Shown piece after piece: positions 51,712 to 60,830 of a stretch of DNA of 64,000 bases. The stretch lies in assembly GCF_029958925.1 (NCBI RefSeq), contig NZ_CP124616.1:3100001-3164000 (forward strand), read 5' to 3'. The notes beneath the pieces are model-generated. The model was not told where the DNA came from and did not search any database. It saw nothing but the letters and a program-made list of their open reading frames with translations. How positions within the stretch are numbered: the first letter of the stretch is position 1; the number at the start of each line of letters is the position of its first letter. The stretch is from Tropicibacter oceani (GTDB lineage: Bacteria; Pseudomonadota; Alphaproteobacteria; Rhodobacterales; Rhodobacteraceae). Made by a program: the position numbers and the translations under genes.

Positions 51712-52719
51712 ATGCTCTCCTACGCCCTTCGACGATTGCTGTTGTCAATCCCGACGCTTTTGTTCATCAGTTTCGTGATCTTCATGCTGTTGCAACTTGC
51801 CCCCGGCGATCCCATGGCCGAGGTGCCCCTGACCGTCCCCGACGAGGTCAAGCAAAAGATGCGCGAGGCGCTTGGCGTCGGTCAGCCGCCCCTGGTGCAA
51901 TACTGGAAATGGCTGGTGCAGGTGTTCTGGATCGAACCGCAGGTGCTGTTCGACTATGCCTTTGGCACCGACTTTTCCGAAGGCAAGCAGCGCGTGATTT
52001 CCTGGCAGACCCGCAGCCCGGTCATGGATATCGTCGTGCAGCGCATCCCGCAGACCCTGTGGGTCGTGGGCGTCGCCTATATCGTCGCCATCCTGATCGC
52101 CATTCCGGTCGGCATCTATTCGGCCTATCGCCAGTATTCGGTCTTTGATCAGGCTGGCACCTTTGTCACCATGATCGGCTTTTCGATCCCGCCGTTCTTT
52201 ACCGGCCCGCTGCTGATCGTGATCTTTTCGGTGCAACTCGGCTGGCTGCCCTCGATCTATGACACCACCCACGTCGTGCGCGACTGGGCATCGTTCAAGG
52301 TGCAGCTTATGCAGATGGTCATGCCCGTCATGGTGCTGGCCCTGCAGATCACCGCGCAGCTGTCGCGCTACATGCGCGCCACCATGCTTGACAACCTCAA
52401 CCAGGATTACGTGCGCACCGCCCGCGCCAAGGGCCTGAGCGAGGCGGTTGTCGTCATGGTCCACGTGCTGCGCAACTCGATGATCCCGGTGGTCACGGTC
52501 ATCGCCCTTGGCATTCCGTCGATCTTTGGCGGCGCCATCATCACCGAGAACGTGTTCAAGGTGAACGGCATCGGCCAGCTGCTGCTGACCTGGCTGTTCG
52601 CCAACGACCTGCCCGGCGTCATGACGCTGACCTTCATCTTTGCGGTGCTCATCGTGATGTTCAACCTGATTGCCGATATCCTCTATGGCATCCTTGACCC
52701 GAGGATCCGCTATGACTGA
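51712..52719 (+). CDS. peptide ABC transporter permease (DppB-like)
   Basis: The 335-aa protein has six transmembrane segments, the first at residues 9-30 (SIPTLLFISFVIFMLLQLAP), and the binding-protein-dependent permease motif MLDNLNQDYVRTARAKGLSE (EAA loop). This is the DppB subtype. It overlaps the second permease gene by eight bases. Partner of the two-domain ATPase on the opposite strand. Confidence 0.92.
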   Translation: MLSYALRRLLLSIPTLLFISFVIFMLLQLAPGDPMAEVPLTVPDEVKQKMREALGVGQPPLVQYWKWLVQVFWIEPQVLFDYAFGTDFSEGKQRVISWQTRSPVMDIVVQRIPQTLWVVGVAYIVAILIAIPVGIYSAYRQYSVFDQAGTFVTMIGFSIPPFFTGPLLIVIFSVQLGWLPSIYDTTHVVRDWASFKVQLMQMVMPVMVLALQITAQLSRYMRATMLDNLNQDYVRTARAKGLSEAVVVMVHVLRNSMIPVVTVIALGIPSIFGGAIITENVFKVNGIGQLLLTWLFANDLPGVMTLTFIFAVLIVMFNLIADILYGILDPRIRYD

Positions 52720-53692
52720 GCCCATGCCCGCCACCCCCAACCCGATCGAAGCGCTCAAGGACAAGGGCCCGATGGCCCCGCCCAGATCGCGCAAAAAGGA
52801 CGTCTGGGACCAGTTCCGCAAGCACAAGGGCGCGATGTTCGGCCTTGGGTTCCTGATCTTCATCACGCTGGTGGTGCTGATCGGCCCCTATATCTGGACG
52901 GTCGATCCGCAGAAACTGGACATCCGGTCCAAGGACATGCGCCCGATCTACACCGCGCTGTGGGACAGCGACGCCAAGACCGGCTGGAACAAGCCGCTTG
53001 GCTCGGACCAGCTTGGCCGCGACAACCTGGCCCAGATCATTGCCGGTGGGCGTGCCTCGCTGGCGGTGGGCTGGGCGGCGATGATCCTCAGCCTTGTCAT
53101 CGGCACGGCGATCGGCGTTCTGGCCGGGTTCTTCCGCAGGATCGACGGGCTCTTGATGCGCACCACCGATCTGTTCCTTGCCCTGCCGATCCTGCCGCTG
53201 CTGCTGCTGGCTGTGACGCTGTTCCGGCAACCGCTGCGTACCCTGGCCGGACCAGAGGGCGGCATGTTCATCCTGATCGTCACGATCATCGCCATCACAT
53301 CGTGGATGCCCACGGCGCGCATCGTGCGCGGCGACGTGCTGGCGATCAAGGAACGCGAATTCGTCCTGGCCGCACGGTCCATCGGCACCACGAACGGCAA
53401 GATCATCCGCAAACACCTGCTGCCCAACGTGCTGTCGCCGATCATGGTCTCGGCGGCGCTGGGTCTGGCCACCGCCATCATCACCGAAAGCGCGCTGAGC
53501 TTCCTTGGCGTCGGCTTCCCCTCGGACTTCCCGACCTGGGGCAAGATGCTGGCCGATGCGGTGGTGCGGATGGAGCAATTCCCCGAACGCGTGCTGCTGC
53601 CCGGATTCGCCATCTCGCTGACCGTCCTGTCGGTCAACTACATCGGCGACGGGCTGCGCGACGCGCTCGATCCGCGCATTCGCGGGCGCTAA
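52712..53692 (+). CDS. peptide ABC transporter permease (DppC-like)
   Basis: From ATG 52712 (MTEPMPATPNPIEALKDKG) the product is 326 aa with an N-terminal tail, a membrane anchor (GLGFLIFITLVVLIGPYIW) and five more transmembrane segments. SDQLGRDNLAQIIAGGRASL and the EAA loop REFVLAARSIGTTNGKIIRKHLLP are DppC signatures. It overlaps the DppB-like gene and ends the operon with an intrinsic terminator. Confidence 0.92.
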   Translation: MTEPMPATPNPIEALKDKGPMAPPRSRKKDVWDQFRKHKGAMFGLGFLIFITLVVLIGPYIWTVDPQKLDIRSKDMRPIYTALWDSDAKTGWNKPLGSDQLGRDNLAQIIAGGRASLAVGWAAMILSLVIGTAIGVLAGFFRRIDGLLMRTTDLFLALPILPLLLLAVTLFRQPLRTLAGPEGGMFILIVTIIAITSWMPTARIVRGDVLAIKEREFVLAARSIGTTNGKIIRKHLLPNVLSPIMVSAALGLATAIITESALSFLGVGFPSDFPTWGKMLADAVVRMEQFPERVLLPGFAISLTVLSVNYIGDGLRDALDPRIRGR

Positions 53693-53725
53693 GCGAAATA
53701 AGGACAGCGATGTTCCAGCCTCACG

Positions 53726-53752
53726 GGGCGGCAGAACCTCTGCCGCCCTTTT
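53726..53752 (+). terminator. intrinsic terminator of the peptide transporter operon
   Basis: The arms GGGCGGCAGA and TCTGCCGCCC flank ACC and are followed by TTTT. It lies 34 bases after the permease stop. Confidence 0.85.
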
Positions 53753-53762
53753 CTGCATCCAT

Positions 53763-53775
53763 GGAACATTGATCC
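53763..53775. promoter_or_regulatory. 13-bp operator-like dyad, copy 1
   Basis: GGAACATTGATCC differs by one base from the perfect copy at 53867. Centre at 53769. Confidence 0.6.
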
Positions 53776-53793
53776 GGGCGCAGACAGGAAATC

Positions 53794-53806
53794 AGAACAC
53801 TGTTCC
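53794..53806. promoter_or_regulatory. 13-bp operator-like dyad, copy 2
   Basis: AGAACACTGTTCC keeps the GAACA/TGTTC arms. Its centre (53800) is 31 bases from copy 1. Confidence 0.65.
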
Positions 53807-53866
53807 AGCTACCCCCTGCACACCTATATCACAAGCGCTTGCCAGCCCAGCAAAAAGCCCTTCATA

Positions 53867-53879
53867 GGAACATTGTTCC
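53867..53879. promoter_or_regulatory. 13-bp operator-like dyad, copy 3
   Basis: GGAACATTGTTCC is a perfect dyad around a single base. It ends 18 bases before the transporter ATG and its centre is 73 bases from copy 2. An isolated half-site TGTTCC also occurs at 53711. Confidence 0.7.
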
Positions 53880-53897
53880 AAACCCGGAGGCAGTTCC

Positions 53898-54941
53898 ATG
53901 TTCGAATCTTTTGGCTTCGAAACCCTTACAGCGCCGCAAGCGGTCGTCTATTTCGCCCTCGCCCTTGGCGCCCTGTTCGGCGTCTTCGCCGAGCAGACCA
54001 GGTTCTGCTTTCGCCGCGCCCTGATCGGGACGGACCGCCGCGCCGCCATGGGCGTCTGGCTGACGGCCCTGGCCTTTGCTCTTGTCGGCACTCAGGCGGC
54101 TGTCGCGATGGAGTGGATCTCGTTCGGGGATCACCGCTTCATGGCGGCTGACCTGCCCCTGCTGGCCATCCTCGCCGGAGGCCTGCTGTTCGGCGCCGGC
54201 ATGGTGCTGACCCGTGGTTGCGCCTCGCGGCTGACGGTGCTGGCCGGCAGCGGCAACCTGCGCGCCTTTACCGTTCTGGCGGTCTTTGCCGTCGTCGCCC
54301 ATGCCACGCTCAAGGGCGTTCTGGCCCCGGTGCGCACGACGCTCTCTGCTCCGACGCTGGCGCTGGATTCGGCCGCCCTGCCCGGCAACCCGCTGATCTG
54401 GACGGCCCTGCTGGGCACCGCCGCGCTGGCCTTTGCCTTTCGGTCGGGCAACCGCCCCGTCACGCTGATCCTGGCGGCGGCCCTTGGCCTGCTGGTCCCG
54501 CTTGGCTGGGTCGGCACCGGCTTTGTGCTTTTCGATGACTTCGACCCGATCGTCATGGAAAGCCTCAGCTTCACCTCGACCTGGAGCGAGACGCTGTTCT
54601 ACACCGTCGCCGCAACCTCGATCCCCGCAGGCTTTGGCGCCGGGCTGATCGGCGGCGTGCTGCTGGGCGCCCTCGCCTCGTCGCTGGCCGCGCGCCGTTT
54701 CGAATGGCAAAGCTTCTCCACCCCGGCACAAACCGGCCGCTACCTGGCAGGCGCAGTGCTGATGGGCATCGGCGGCGTGCTGGCTGGCGGCTGCACCGTG
54801 GGCGCGGGTCTGTCGGGCATCCCGACGCTCAGCATCGCGGCACTGTTGACCCTTGCGTCCATCGCTGCGGGCGCACTGGCAACCAACGCCGCCCTGTCGC
54901 GCAAGGCCCAAGGCACCCTGACCGCCGTTCCGGCAGAATAA
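53898..54941 (+). CDS. YeeE/YedE-family transporter (TsuA-like thiosulfate/sulfur uptake)
   Basis: The 347-aa membrane protein has about nine or ten hydrophobic segments and the three conserved cysteines of TsuA-type YeeE proteins: C37 in TRFCFRRALIG, C108 in LTRGCASRLTVLAGSGN and C299 in AGGCTVGAGLSG. In the known TsuA structure such cysteines relay thiosulfate through the membrane. The gene stands alone between the peptide transporter and a convergent DUF3422 gene, with GGAGG 8 bases before its ATG and a cluster of 13-bp dyads upstream. Confidence 0.88.
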   Translation: MFESFGFETLTAPQAVVYFALALGALFGVFAEQTRFCFRRALIGTDRRAAMGVWLTALAFALVGTQAAVAMEWISFGDHRFMAADLPLLAILAGGLLFGAGMVLTRGCASRLTVLAGSGNLRAFTVLAVFAVVAHATLKGVLAPVRTTLSAPTLALDSAALPGNPLIWTALLGTAALAFAFRSGNRPVTLILAAALGLLVPLGWVGTGFVLFDDFDPIVMESLSFTSTWSETLFYTVAATSIPAGFGAGLIGGVLLGALASSLAARRFEWQSFSTPAQTGRYLAGAVLMGIGGVLAGGCTVGAGLSGIPTLSIAALLTLASIAAGALATNAALSRKAQGTLTAVPAE

Positions 54942-54949
54942 CCCGGCCC

Positions 54950-55007
54950 TTCTTCTTGGCCAAAATACTCCGGGGGAGTCGCCGCAGGCGACGGGGGCAG
55001 CGCCCCC
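54950..55007 (+). repeat. dispersed intergenic repeat, copy E
   Basis: It reads TTCTTCTTGGCCAAAATACT, CCGGGGGA, the small stem GTCGC-CGCAG-GCGAC, then GGGGGC-AGC-GCCCCC. It lies between the convergent YeeE and DUF3422 genes. Confidence 0.88.
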
Positions 55008-55029
55008 ATCCCCGGCCCGTCACAAGCCT

Positions 55030-56328
55030 CTACAGATCCGGCCCATGCGTCTCCATCGACAGGCGGATGCGCCGGATCATCAGCCAGACCAGCAAGACCA
55101 CCGGCACCACCGTCAGCGCCGTCATCATCCCCTTGGACAATCCAAGCGGTTCCGCCGCCGGGTACAAAAGATAGCTGACCAGCGAGACCGCGTAATAGCT
55201 GATCGCCACCACCGACAATCCCTCGACCGTCTTTTGCAGATGCAGCTGCGCCTCGGCGCGCTTGTCCATGCTTTCCAGCAATTGCTGGTTCTGGGCAGAT
55301 CGCTGCACCTCGACCCGGGTGCGCAGCAGATCCCCCGCCCGCATCGCCCGGTCCGCCATGGCCCCCAGCCGCCCTTCGGTGCTTTTGACTGTCCGCATGG
55401 CGGGCTGATAGCGCCGGGTCATGAACTCGGCAAAGGTCTGGCGGCCCTCGAAGCGCGTTTCGCGCAGGACCTCGATCCGCTTGTTGACCAGCGCCTCATA
55501 GGCAAAGGTCGCGCCCAGCCGGAATGACGACTGCGCCGACAGGCTTTCAAGTTCCGCCGACACCGACAACAGCGCGGCCAGGGTTTCCTCTTCGGGGGCG
55601 GATTTGCGGGTCATCGCCTCCATCAGGCGGGTCAGTTCCTCGTCGATCTCGCCCATGCGCGGGCCGATCTGCCGCACCCGGACAAAGCCCAGCATCGACA
55701 TGGTCTTGTAGGTCTCGATCTCGCACAGGCGCTGGACGATCCGGCCGATGCGCCGATCCCCCACCCCTTCGCTGGTGAACACGGCAAAACGCTGATGCCC
55801 CGCCGGATCAATGCGGAAATCCCCGGCAACAATGGCATCATCGTCCAGCACCCGCGCCACTGCCACGCTTTCGGCAACCAGCCAATCCTCAAGCGCCTCG
55901 GCGATCTTGTCGTCGGGGGGGCGCTGCTCGACCCGGATCATCGCCGAGGTCACCCGCACCCCCGGCGCGGCCTCGAGCCAATCCTCGGGGAACACCTCGA
56001 AATCCGCCGGATCAAAGGGGCGCTTGCCCAGACCGGACAGGAACACCGTGTAGGTCACGAATTCCGTGTGCTGTTCCCATTTCAAGGTGTGCCGCCCGAT
56101 CCGGGTGGAAAAATGCGTCGCCCCGGGTTGCGGGTGCTGCGTGCCGTGCCGGTCCAGCAAGGCGATCAGATGCGCCAGATCCTCGTCCCGGTCGCGGGTG
56201 GCCGCGTTCATCGGCTGCTTGATCGCCAGATAGACCGCGCGGCACGGCGCCGTCAGCGACGGGAAAGGCCGGGCGTGCAGTTCATTGGCAAGCTGGTAGC
56301 GCAGCGGGTGGTCTTGAATCGGCGGCAT
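55030..56328 (-). CDS. DUF3422-family membrane protein
   Basis: The 432-aa protein begins LRYQLANELHARPFPSLTAP, the characteristic DUF3422 N-terminus. It has a long soluble region with helices around residues 230-370, then two C-terminal transmembrane segments (about 375-397 and 405-420) and a short basic tail. The function is unknown. It is a single-gene unit; the region 56329-56457 upstream contains GGTATACAATGGC, a motif also seen before acnA. Confidence 0.87.
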   Translation of the reverse strand: MPPIQDHPLRYQLANELHARPFPSLTAPCRAVYLAIKQPMNAATRDRDEDLAHLIALLDRHGTQHPQPGATHFSTRIGRHTLKWEQHTEFVTYTVFLSGLGKRPFDPADFEVFPEDWLEAAPGVRVTSAMIRVEQRPPDDKIAEALEDWLVAESVAVARVLDDDAIVAGDFRIDPAGHQRFAVFTSEGVGDRRIGRIVQRLCEIETYKTMSMLGFVRVRQIGPRMGEIDEELTRLMEAMTRKSAPEEETLAALLSVSAELESLSAQSSFRLGATFAYEALVNKRIEVLRETRFEGRQTFAEFMTRRYQPAMRTVKSTEGRLGAMADRAMRAGDLLRTRVEVQRSAQNQQLLESMDKRAEAQLHLQKTVEGLSVVAISYYAVSLVSYLLYPAAEPLGLSKGMMTALTVVPVVLLVWLMIRRIRLSMETHGPDL

Positions 56329-56457
56329 GAAGCGGGCTCCGGTTACTTGCGCGGAATGTGGCCCGCCGCGCCGGCGATGTAAATCAAAAAAGCGTTCGGT
56401 TTCAATGCCTTAGCGGAATGCAACGGTATACAATGGCCGCAGATCCACCTTTGGGCC

Positions 56458-56856
56458 TTAGCCTGCCGGGCTGTAACGGCTTGTCATGGCATAGTTTTTT
56501 CGCGGGCCTTTGACCTGCCAGGTACAGGACCACCGGGGCCAGTCCGCAAACATATATGTCACATCATATTGGTCGGGATCGCACCAATGCGCGGCCGCCC
56601 CGCCCGCAGCCGGGACCTGGTGGAAAAACCGCCCATCGTCAAAGCAGATGCTCAGGTCAGGTGCCCAGAGATAGCGGCGCTCAGCGGCAAAGCGTCCCTG
56701 CCCCGGAATGTCCAGCGTGCCGGTCTCGGTATAGACCGCGCCCGCGCCCTCACGTCGCCAATTCGCCTGCCCGGTGAACAAACCGACGCCGCCATCAGCG
56801 TGCCGAATGTCGCGCGCCAGGTCCCAGTTGCCAATGAAATCGTCCAGCGTCACCAC
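56458..56856 (-). CDS. DUF6314-family protein
   Basis: No ATG exists; the likely start is one of two adjacent GTG codons (56856 or 56853), giving about 131 residues beginning VTLDDFIGNWDLARDI. The pattern GLFTGQANWRREGAGAVYTE, GRFAAERRYLWAPDLSICFD and CDPDQYDVTYMFADWP fits DUF6314, a lipocalin-like beta-barrel family of Rhodobacteraceae with unknown role. It is divergent from purB across 135 bases. Confidence 0.75.
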   Translation of the reverse strand: MVTLDDFIGNWDLARDIRHADGGVGLFTGQANWRREGAGAVYTETGTLDIPGQGRFAAERRYLWAPDLSICFDDGRFFHQVPAAGGAAAHWCDPDQYDVTYMFADWPRWSCTWQVKGPRKNYAMTSRYSPAG

Positions 56857-56991
56857 GGCGCCCGTCCCGTCCTGCCTGCCCGGACCGCTAACATGGAACG
56901 CCCGCGCGGGCCAGCGCCGCCTTGTCACCTTGCCCTGACGCCAAGCGCGGCGTATGACGCGCGCAACATCGACGCCAAGAGGACGCTGCCC

Positions 56992-58299
<1,308 letters not shown>

Positions 58300-58323
58300 C
58301 GGATTGCCACGACACAAGACAGC

Positions 58324-58358
58324 AAGGCGCGCCCGCCACGGGGCGCGCCTTTTTCTTT
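58324..58358 (+). terminator. intrinsic terminator of purB
   Basis: The arms AAGGCGCGCCC and GGGCGCGCCTT flank GCCACG and are followed by TTTCTTT. Confidence 0.9.
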
Positions 58359-58381
58359 GGGGTGCCGTGAAACTGTGATTT

Positions 58382-58394
58382 TGACGATTCGTCA
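58382..58394. promoter_or_regulatory. 13-bp dyad before the small secreted-protein gene
   Basis: TGACGATTCGTCA has perfect six-base arms around one base and overlaps a possible -35 (TTGACG, 58381-58386). It is 44 bases upstream of the gene start. Either an operator or part of the promoter. Confidence 0.4.
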
Positions 58395-58437
58395 GACCGT
58401 GCTACCCTAAGCCTATCCAACAGGAGGACGCACACCA

Positions 58438-58593
58438 ATGACGATCAAGACGCTTATCGCCGCCGCCGCGCTGGCTGTCGTGCCAGCCTTGGGCTTTGCC
58501 GCCTGCTCGGGGCATTCCGAACAGGCCATGACCTGCGCCGAAGGGTCGGCCTATGACGCCGATACCGGAACCTGCAAGGTGGTCACGGGCTGA
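58438..58593 (+). CDS. 51-aa secreted cysteine-containing protein
   Basis: ATG 58438 follows a strong ribosome binding site (CAGGAGG). The peptide has a signal sequence MTIKTLIAAAALAVVPALGF, then AACSGHSEQAMTCAEGSAYD and TGTCKVVTG, with cysteines at 23, 33 and 46. C23 after FAA could be a weak lipobox; otherwise the protein is periplasmic. The CxxGxxYDxxxGxC pattern recalls peritrophin-like chitin-binding modules. Similar small proteins sit next to purB in Rhodobacteraceae; the role is unknown. It has its own terminator. Confidence 0.8.
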   Translation: MTIKTLIAAAALAVVPALGFAACSGHSEQAMTCAEGSAYDADTGTCKVVTG

Positions 58594-58619
58594 AACCCGG
58601 ACCGATACGATCCAACAGG

Positions 58620-58648
58620 GACGGCCCCGCAAGCGGCCGTCTTTTTTG
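58620..58648 (+). terminator. intrinsic terminator of the 51-aa gene
   Basis: The arms GACGGCC and GGCCGTC flank CCGCAAGC and are followed by six T residues. Confidence 0.9.
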
Positions 58649-58748
58649 TATTCGATGCAAATTCGCGGCACTGGCTTAACCGCTGGGAAACCTTGCTGGG
58701 GTAACGCTTTGGACATCGGCCGCGCGCCCCTGCCAGACGGAGCCCCCT

Positions 58749-59804
58749 ATGACCAACATGACCGCCCTTGCCCTGCCCGGCCCCGCCGGGTCCCGCGGCC
58801 CCAAACGCCTGTCGCGCCGGGCCAAGGCGGCGATCATCGTGCAGTTCCTGCTGAACGAGGGGGCGGATGTGCCGCTGGCCTCGCTGCCCGACGAACATCA
58901 GGCCGAACTGACCATCCTGCTGGGCAACATGCGCTATATCGACCGCGAAACGCTGAACGCGGTGGTTCTGGAATTCTCGGACGAATTGGAACGGGTCGGG
59001 CTGTCCTTTCCCGGCGACATGGCCGGGGCGCTGACCGCGCTGGACGGCAAGATCAACCCACGCACCGCCCTGCGCCTGCGCAAGGAGGCGGGGGTACGCC
59101 AGACCGGCGATCCCTGGGAACGCATCAACAAGCTGGATGTGGAACGGCTGGAAAAGCTGGTCCTGTCCGAAAGCACCGAGGTCGCCGCCGTCATGATGTC
59201 CAAGATCGACGTCGCCAAGGCGGCACAGGTGCTGGCCAAGCTGCCCGGCGACAAGGCGCGGCGCATCAGCTATGCGGTGTCGATGACCACCGGGGTCACG
59301 CCTGACGCGGTGGACCGGATCGGCCTGTCGCTGGCCGCGCAGATCGACGCCGAACCGCCCAAGGCCTTTGCCGCCAAACCCAATGAACGGCTGGGGGCGA
59401 TCCTGAACTATTCCAACAGCGCGGTGCGCGACGAACTGCTGGAAAGCCTTGAACAGGAGGATGCGGAATTCGCCGACGCCGTGCGCAAGTCCATTTTCAC
59501 CTTTGCCAATATCCCCGAACGCCTGAACGCCATCGACGTCCCCAAGCTGACCCGCGATCTTGAGGCCGACGTGCTGGCCACCGCCATCGCCGCCGCCCAA
59601 TCCGAGGTCGAGCGCACCACCGCCGATTTCCTGCTGACCAACATGTCCAAACGCATGGCCGAAGGCATCCGCGAAGAGGCCGAGGCCAAGGGCACCGTCA
59701 AACCCAAGATCGGCGAAAAGGCCATGGGCGCCGTGGTCGCGGCGATCCGCAATCTTGTCGACGTCGGCGAGATCGAGCTGCTGAACCCCGACGAAGAGGA
59801 ATAG
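58749..59804 (+). CDS. fliG: FliG-like flagellar motor switch protein (orphan)
   Basis: The 351-aa protein fits FliG by its repeated armadillo-like helices: LSRRAKAAIIVQFLLNEGAD, VMMSKIDVAKAAQVLAKLPG (the middle-domain pattern) and the C-terminal ILNYSNSAVRDELLESLEQED and FANIPERLNAIDVPKLTRDL. FliG forms the rotor ring that couples to the stator. No flagellar, chemotaxis or export gene is next to it. It stands between a terminator and the acyltransferase-like gene. Confidence 0.85.
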   Translation: MTNMTALALPGPAGSRGPKRLSRRAKAAIIVQFLLNEGADVPLASLPDEHQAELTILLGNMRYIDRETLNAVVLEFSDELERVGLSFPGDMAGALTALDGKINPRTALRLRKEAGVRQTGDPWERINKLDVERLEKLVLSESTEVAAVMMSKIDVAKAAQVLAKLPGDKARRISYAVSMTTGVTPDAVDRIGLSLAAQIDAEPPKAFAAKPNERLGAILNYSNSAVRDELLESLEQEDAEFADAVRKSIFTFANIPERLNAIDVPKLTRDLEADVLATAIAAAQSEVERTTADFLLTNMSKRMAEGIREEAEAKGTVKPKIGEKAMGAVVAAIRNLVDVGEIELLNPDEEE

Positions 59805-59891
59805 ACGCCTTTCCGCCTTTGCCGGCGGGCGGCCTTGTCGCCCCCCGCCGCGCGGCGTAAAACCGAGGCAAGGGTAAAATCCGGGGGCCTC

Positions 59892-60830
59892 GTGGGCAAA
59901 GCGAAGAAAAAGCAACGGCAACACGGCGGCTGGCAGGACCGGCTGTCGGACTGGGCGATTCGCGCGCTGATCCGTGGCGCTTTGTTGCTGCCGGTGCGCA
60001 CGCGCCTGAACACGGTCAGCTGGATCGTCCGGCGCCTGGTGGCCCCGCTTGTCGGCTGGCCGGCGCGCGTGCGCGCCAACCTCGCCTATGTCTGGCCCGA
60101 CCTGCCCGAAGCCGAAGTGCGCAAGATCACCGAGCAGGCGATCGACAACGTCGCCCGCGCCTTTATCGAAAACTACGACGTTCCGGAAATGCTGGCGCGC
60201 GGAGCACGGGCCCCCTTGGGTGGTCCCGGCCTTGCCGCCGTCGAGCAGGCCCGCGCCGAAGGGCGCCCCGTCCTGCTTGTCACCGGCCATTACGGCAGCG
60301 GCGAATGTGGCCGATGCGCCCTTTTGGCGCGCGGCTATCAGATCGGCGGGCTGATCCGCCCGATGTCCAACCCGTTCTTCAACGAACACTACACCCAGAA
60401 CATGCGCGACATCGGCGAGCCGGTCTTTGAACAGGGTCGCCGCGGCACCATGGGTCTGATCAAGCACATCCGCGATGGCGGCATGGCGATACTGTTGTTC
60501 GACGTCTATGACAGCGCCGGCGTACCGATTGATTTCCTTGGCAAACCTGCGCCGACCCTGACCTCGGTCGCGGATATCGCGCTGAAAACCGGCGCTTTGG
60601 TGGTGCCTTACTTTGGCATCCGCCATGCGGACCGCTACGGCTTTGACGCCGTCCTTGAGGAACCCATCCCCCACGGCGATCCGGTCGACATGATGCGCGA
60701 GGCGACAAGGCGGCTGGAGGCACGGATCAAGGAAGATCCCGGTCAATGGATGTGGCTGCACCGCCGCTGGAAACCCAAGCGGCAGGAAAAGCGTCAGCGC
60801 AAGCGCGCCGCCGCAACGATGGGGCCATAG
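59892..60830 (+). CDS. lysophospholipid acyltransferase family protein (LpxL/HtrB-like)
   Basis: From GTG 59892 (the alternative TTG at 59835 adds 19 residues) the product is 312 aa. It has a basic N-terminus, one membrane-associated helix, the acyltransferase motif LLVTGHYGSGECGRCAL (catalytic His with Glu), IGGLIRPMSNPFFNEHY and WMWLHRRWKPKR near the C-terminus, the LpxL/HtrB pattern. It probably acylates lipid A or another glycerolipid. Its last 37 bases overlap the 3' end of the convergent DUF1223 gene. Confidence 0.87.
   Translation: MGKAKKKQRQHGGWQDRLSDWAIRALIRGALLLPVRTRLNTVSWIVRRLVAPLVGWPARVRANLAYVWPDLPEAEVRKITEQAIDNVARAFIENYDVPEMLARGARAPLGGPGLAAVEQARAEGRPVLLVTGHYGSGECGRCALLARGYQIGGLIRPMSNPFFNEHYTQNMRDIGEPVFEQGRRGTMGLIKHIRDGGMAILLFDVYDSAGVPIDFLGKPAPTLTSVADIALKTGALVVPYFGIRHADRYGFDAVLEEPIPHGDPVDMMREATRRLEARIKEDPGQWMWLHRRWKPKRQEKRQRKRAAATMGP

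Noticed and set aside
8085-55007. The dispersed repeats as CRISPR repeats or insertion-sequence ends
   Set aside because: They are scattered singly, have no spacers between tandem copies, no transposase and no target-site duplications that I can see.
58551-60761. A 736-codon reverse open frame over fliG and the acyltransferase gene
   Set aside because: The sequence is a shadow of two well-supported forward genes, with no ribosome binding site and low-complexity translation.
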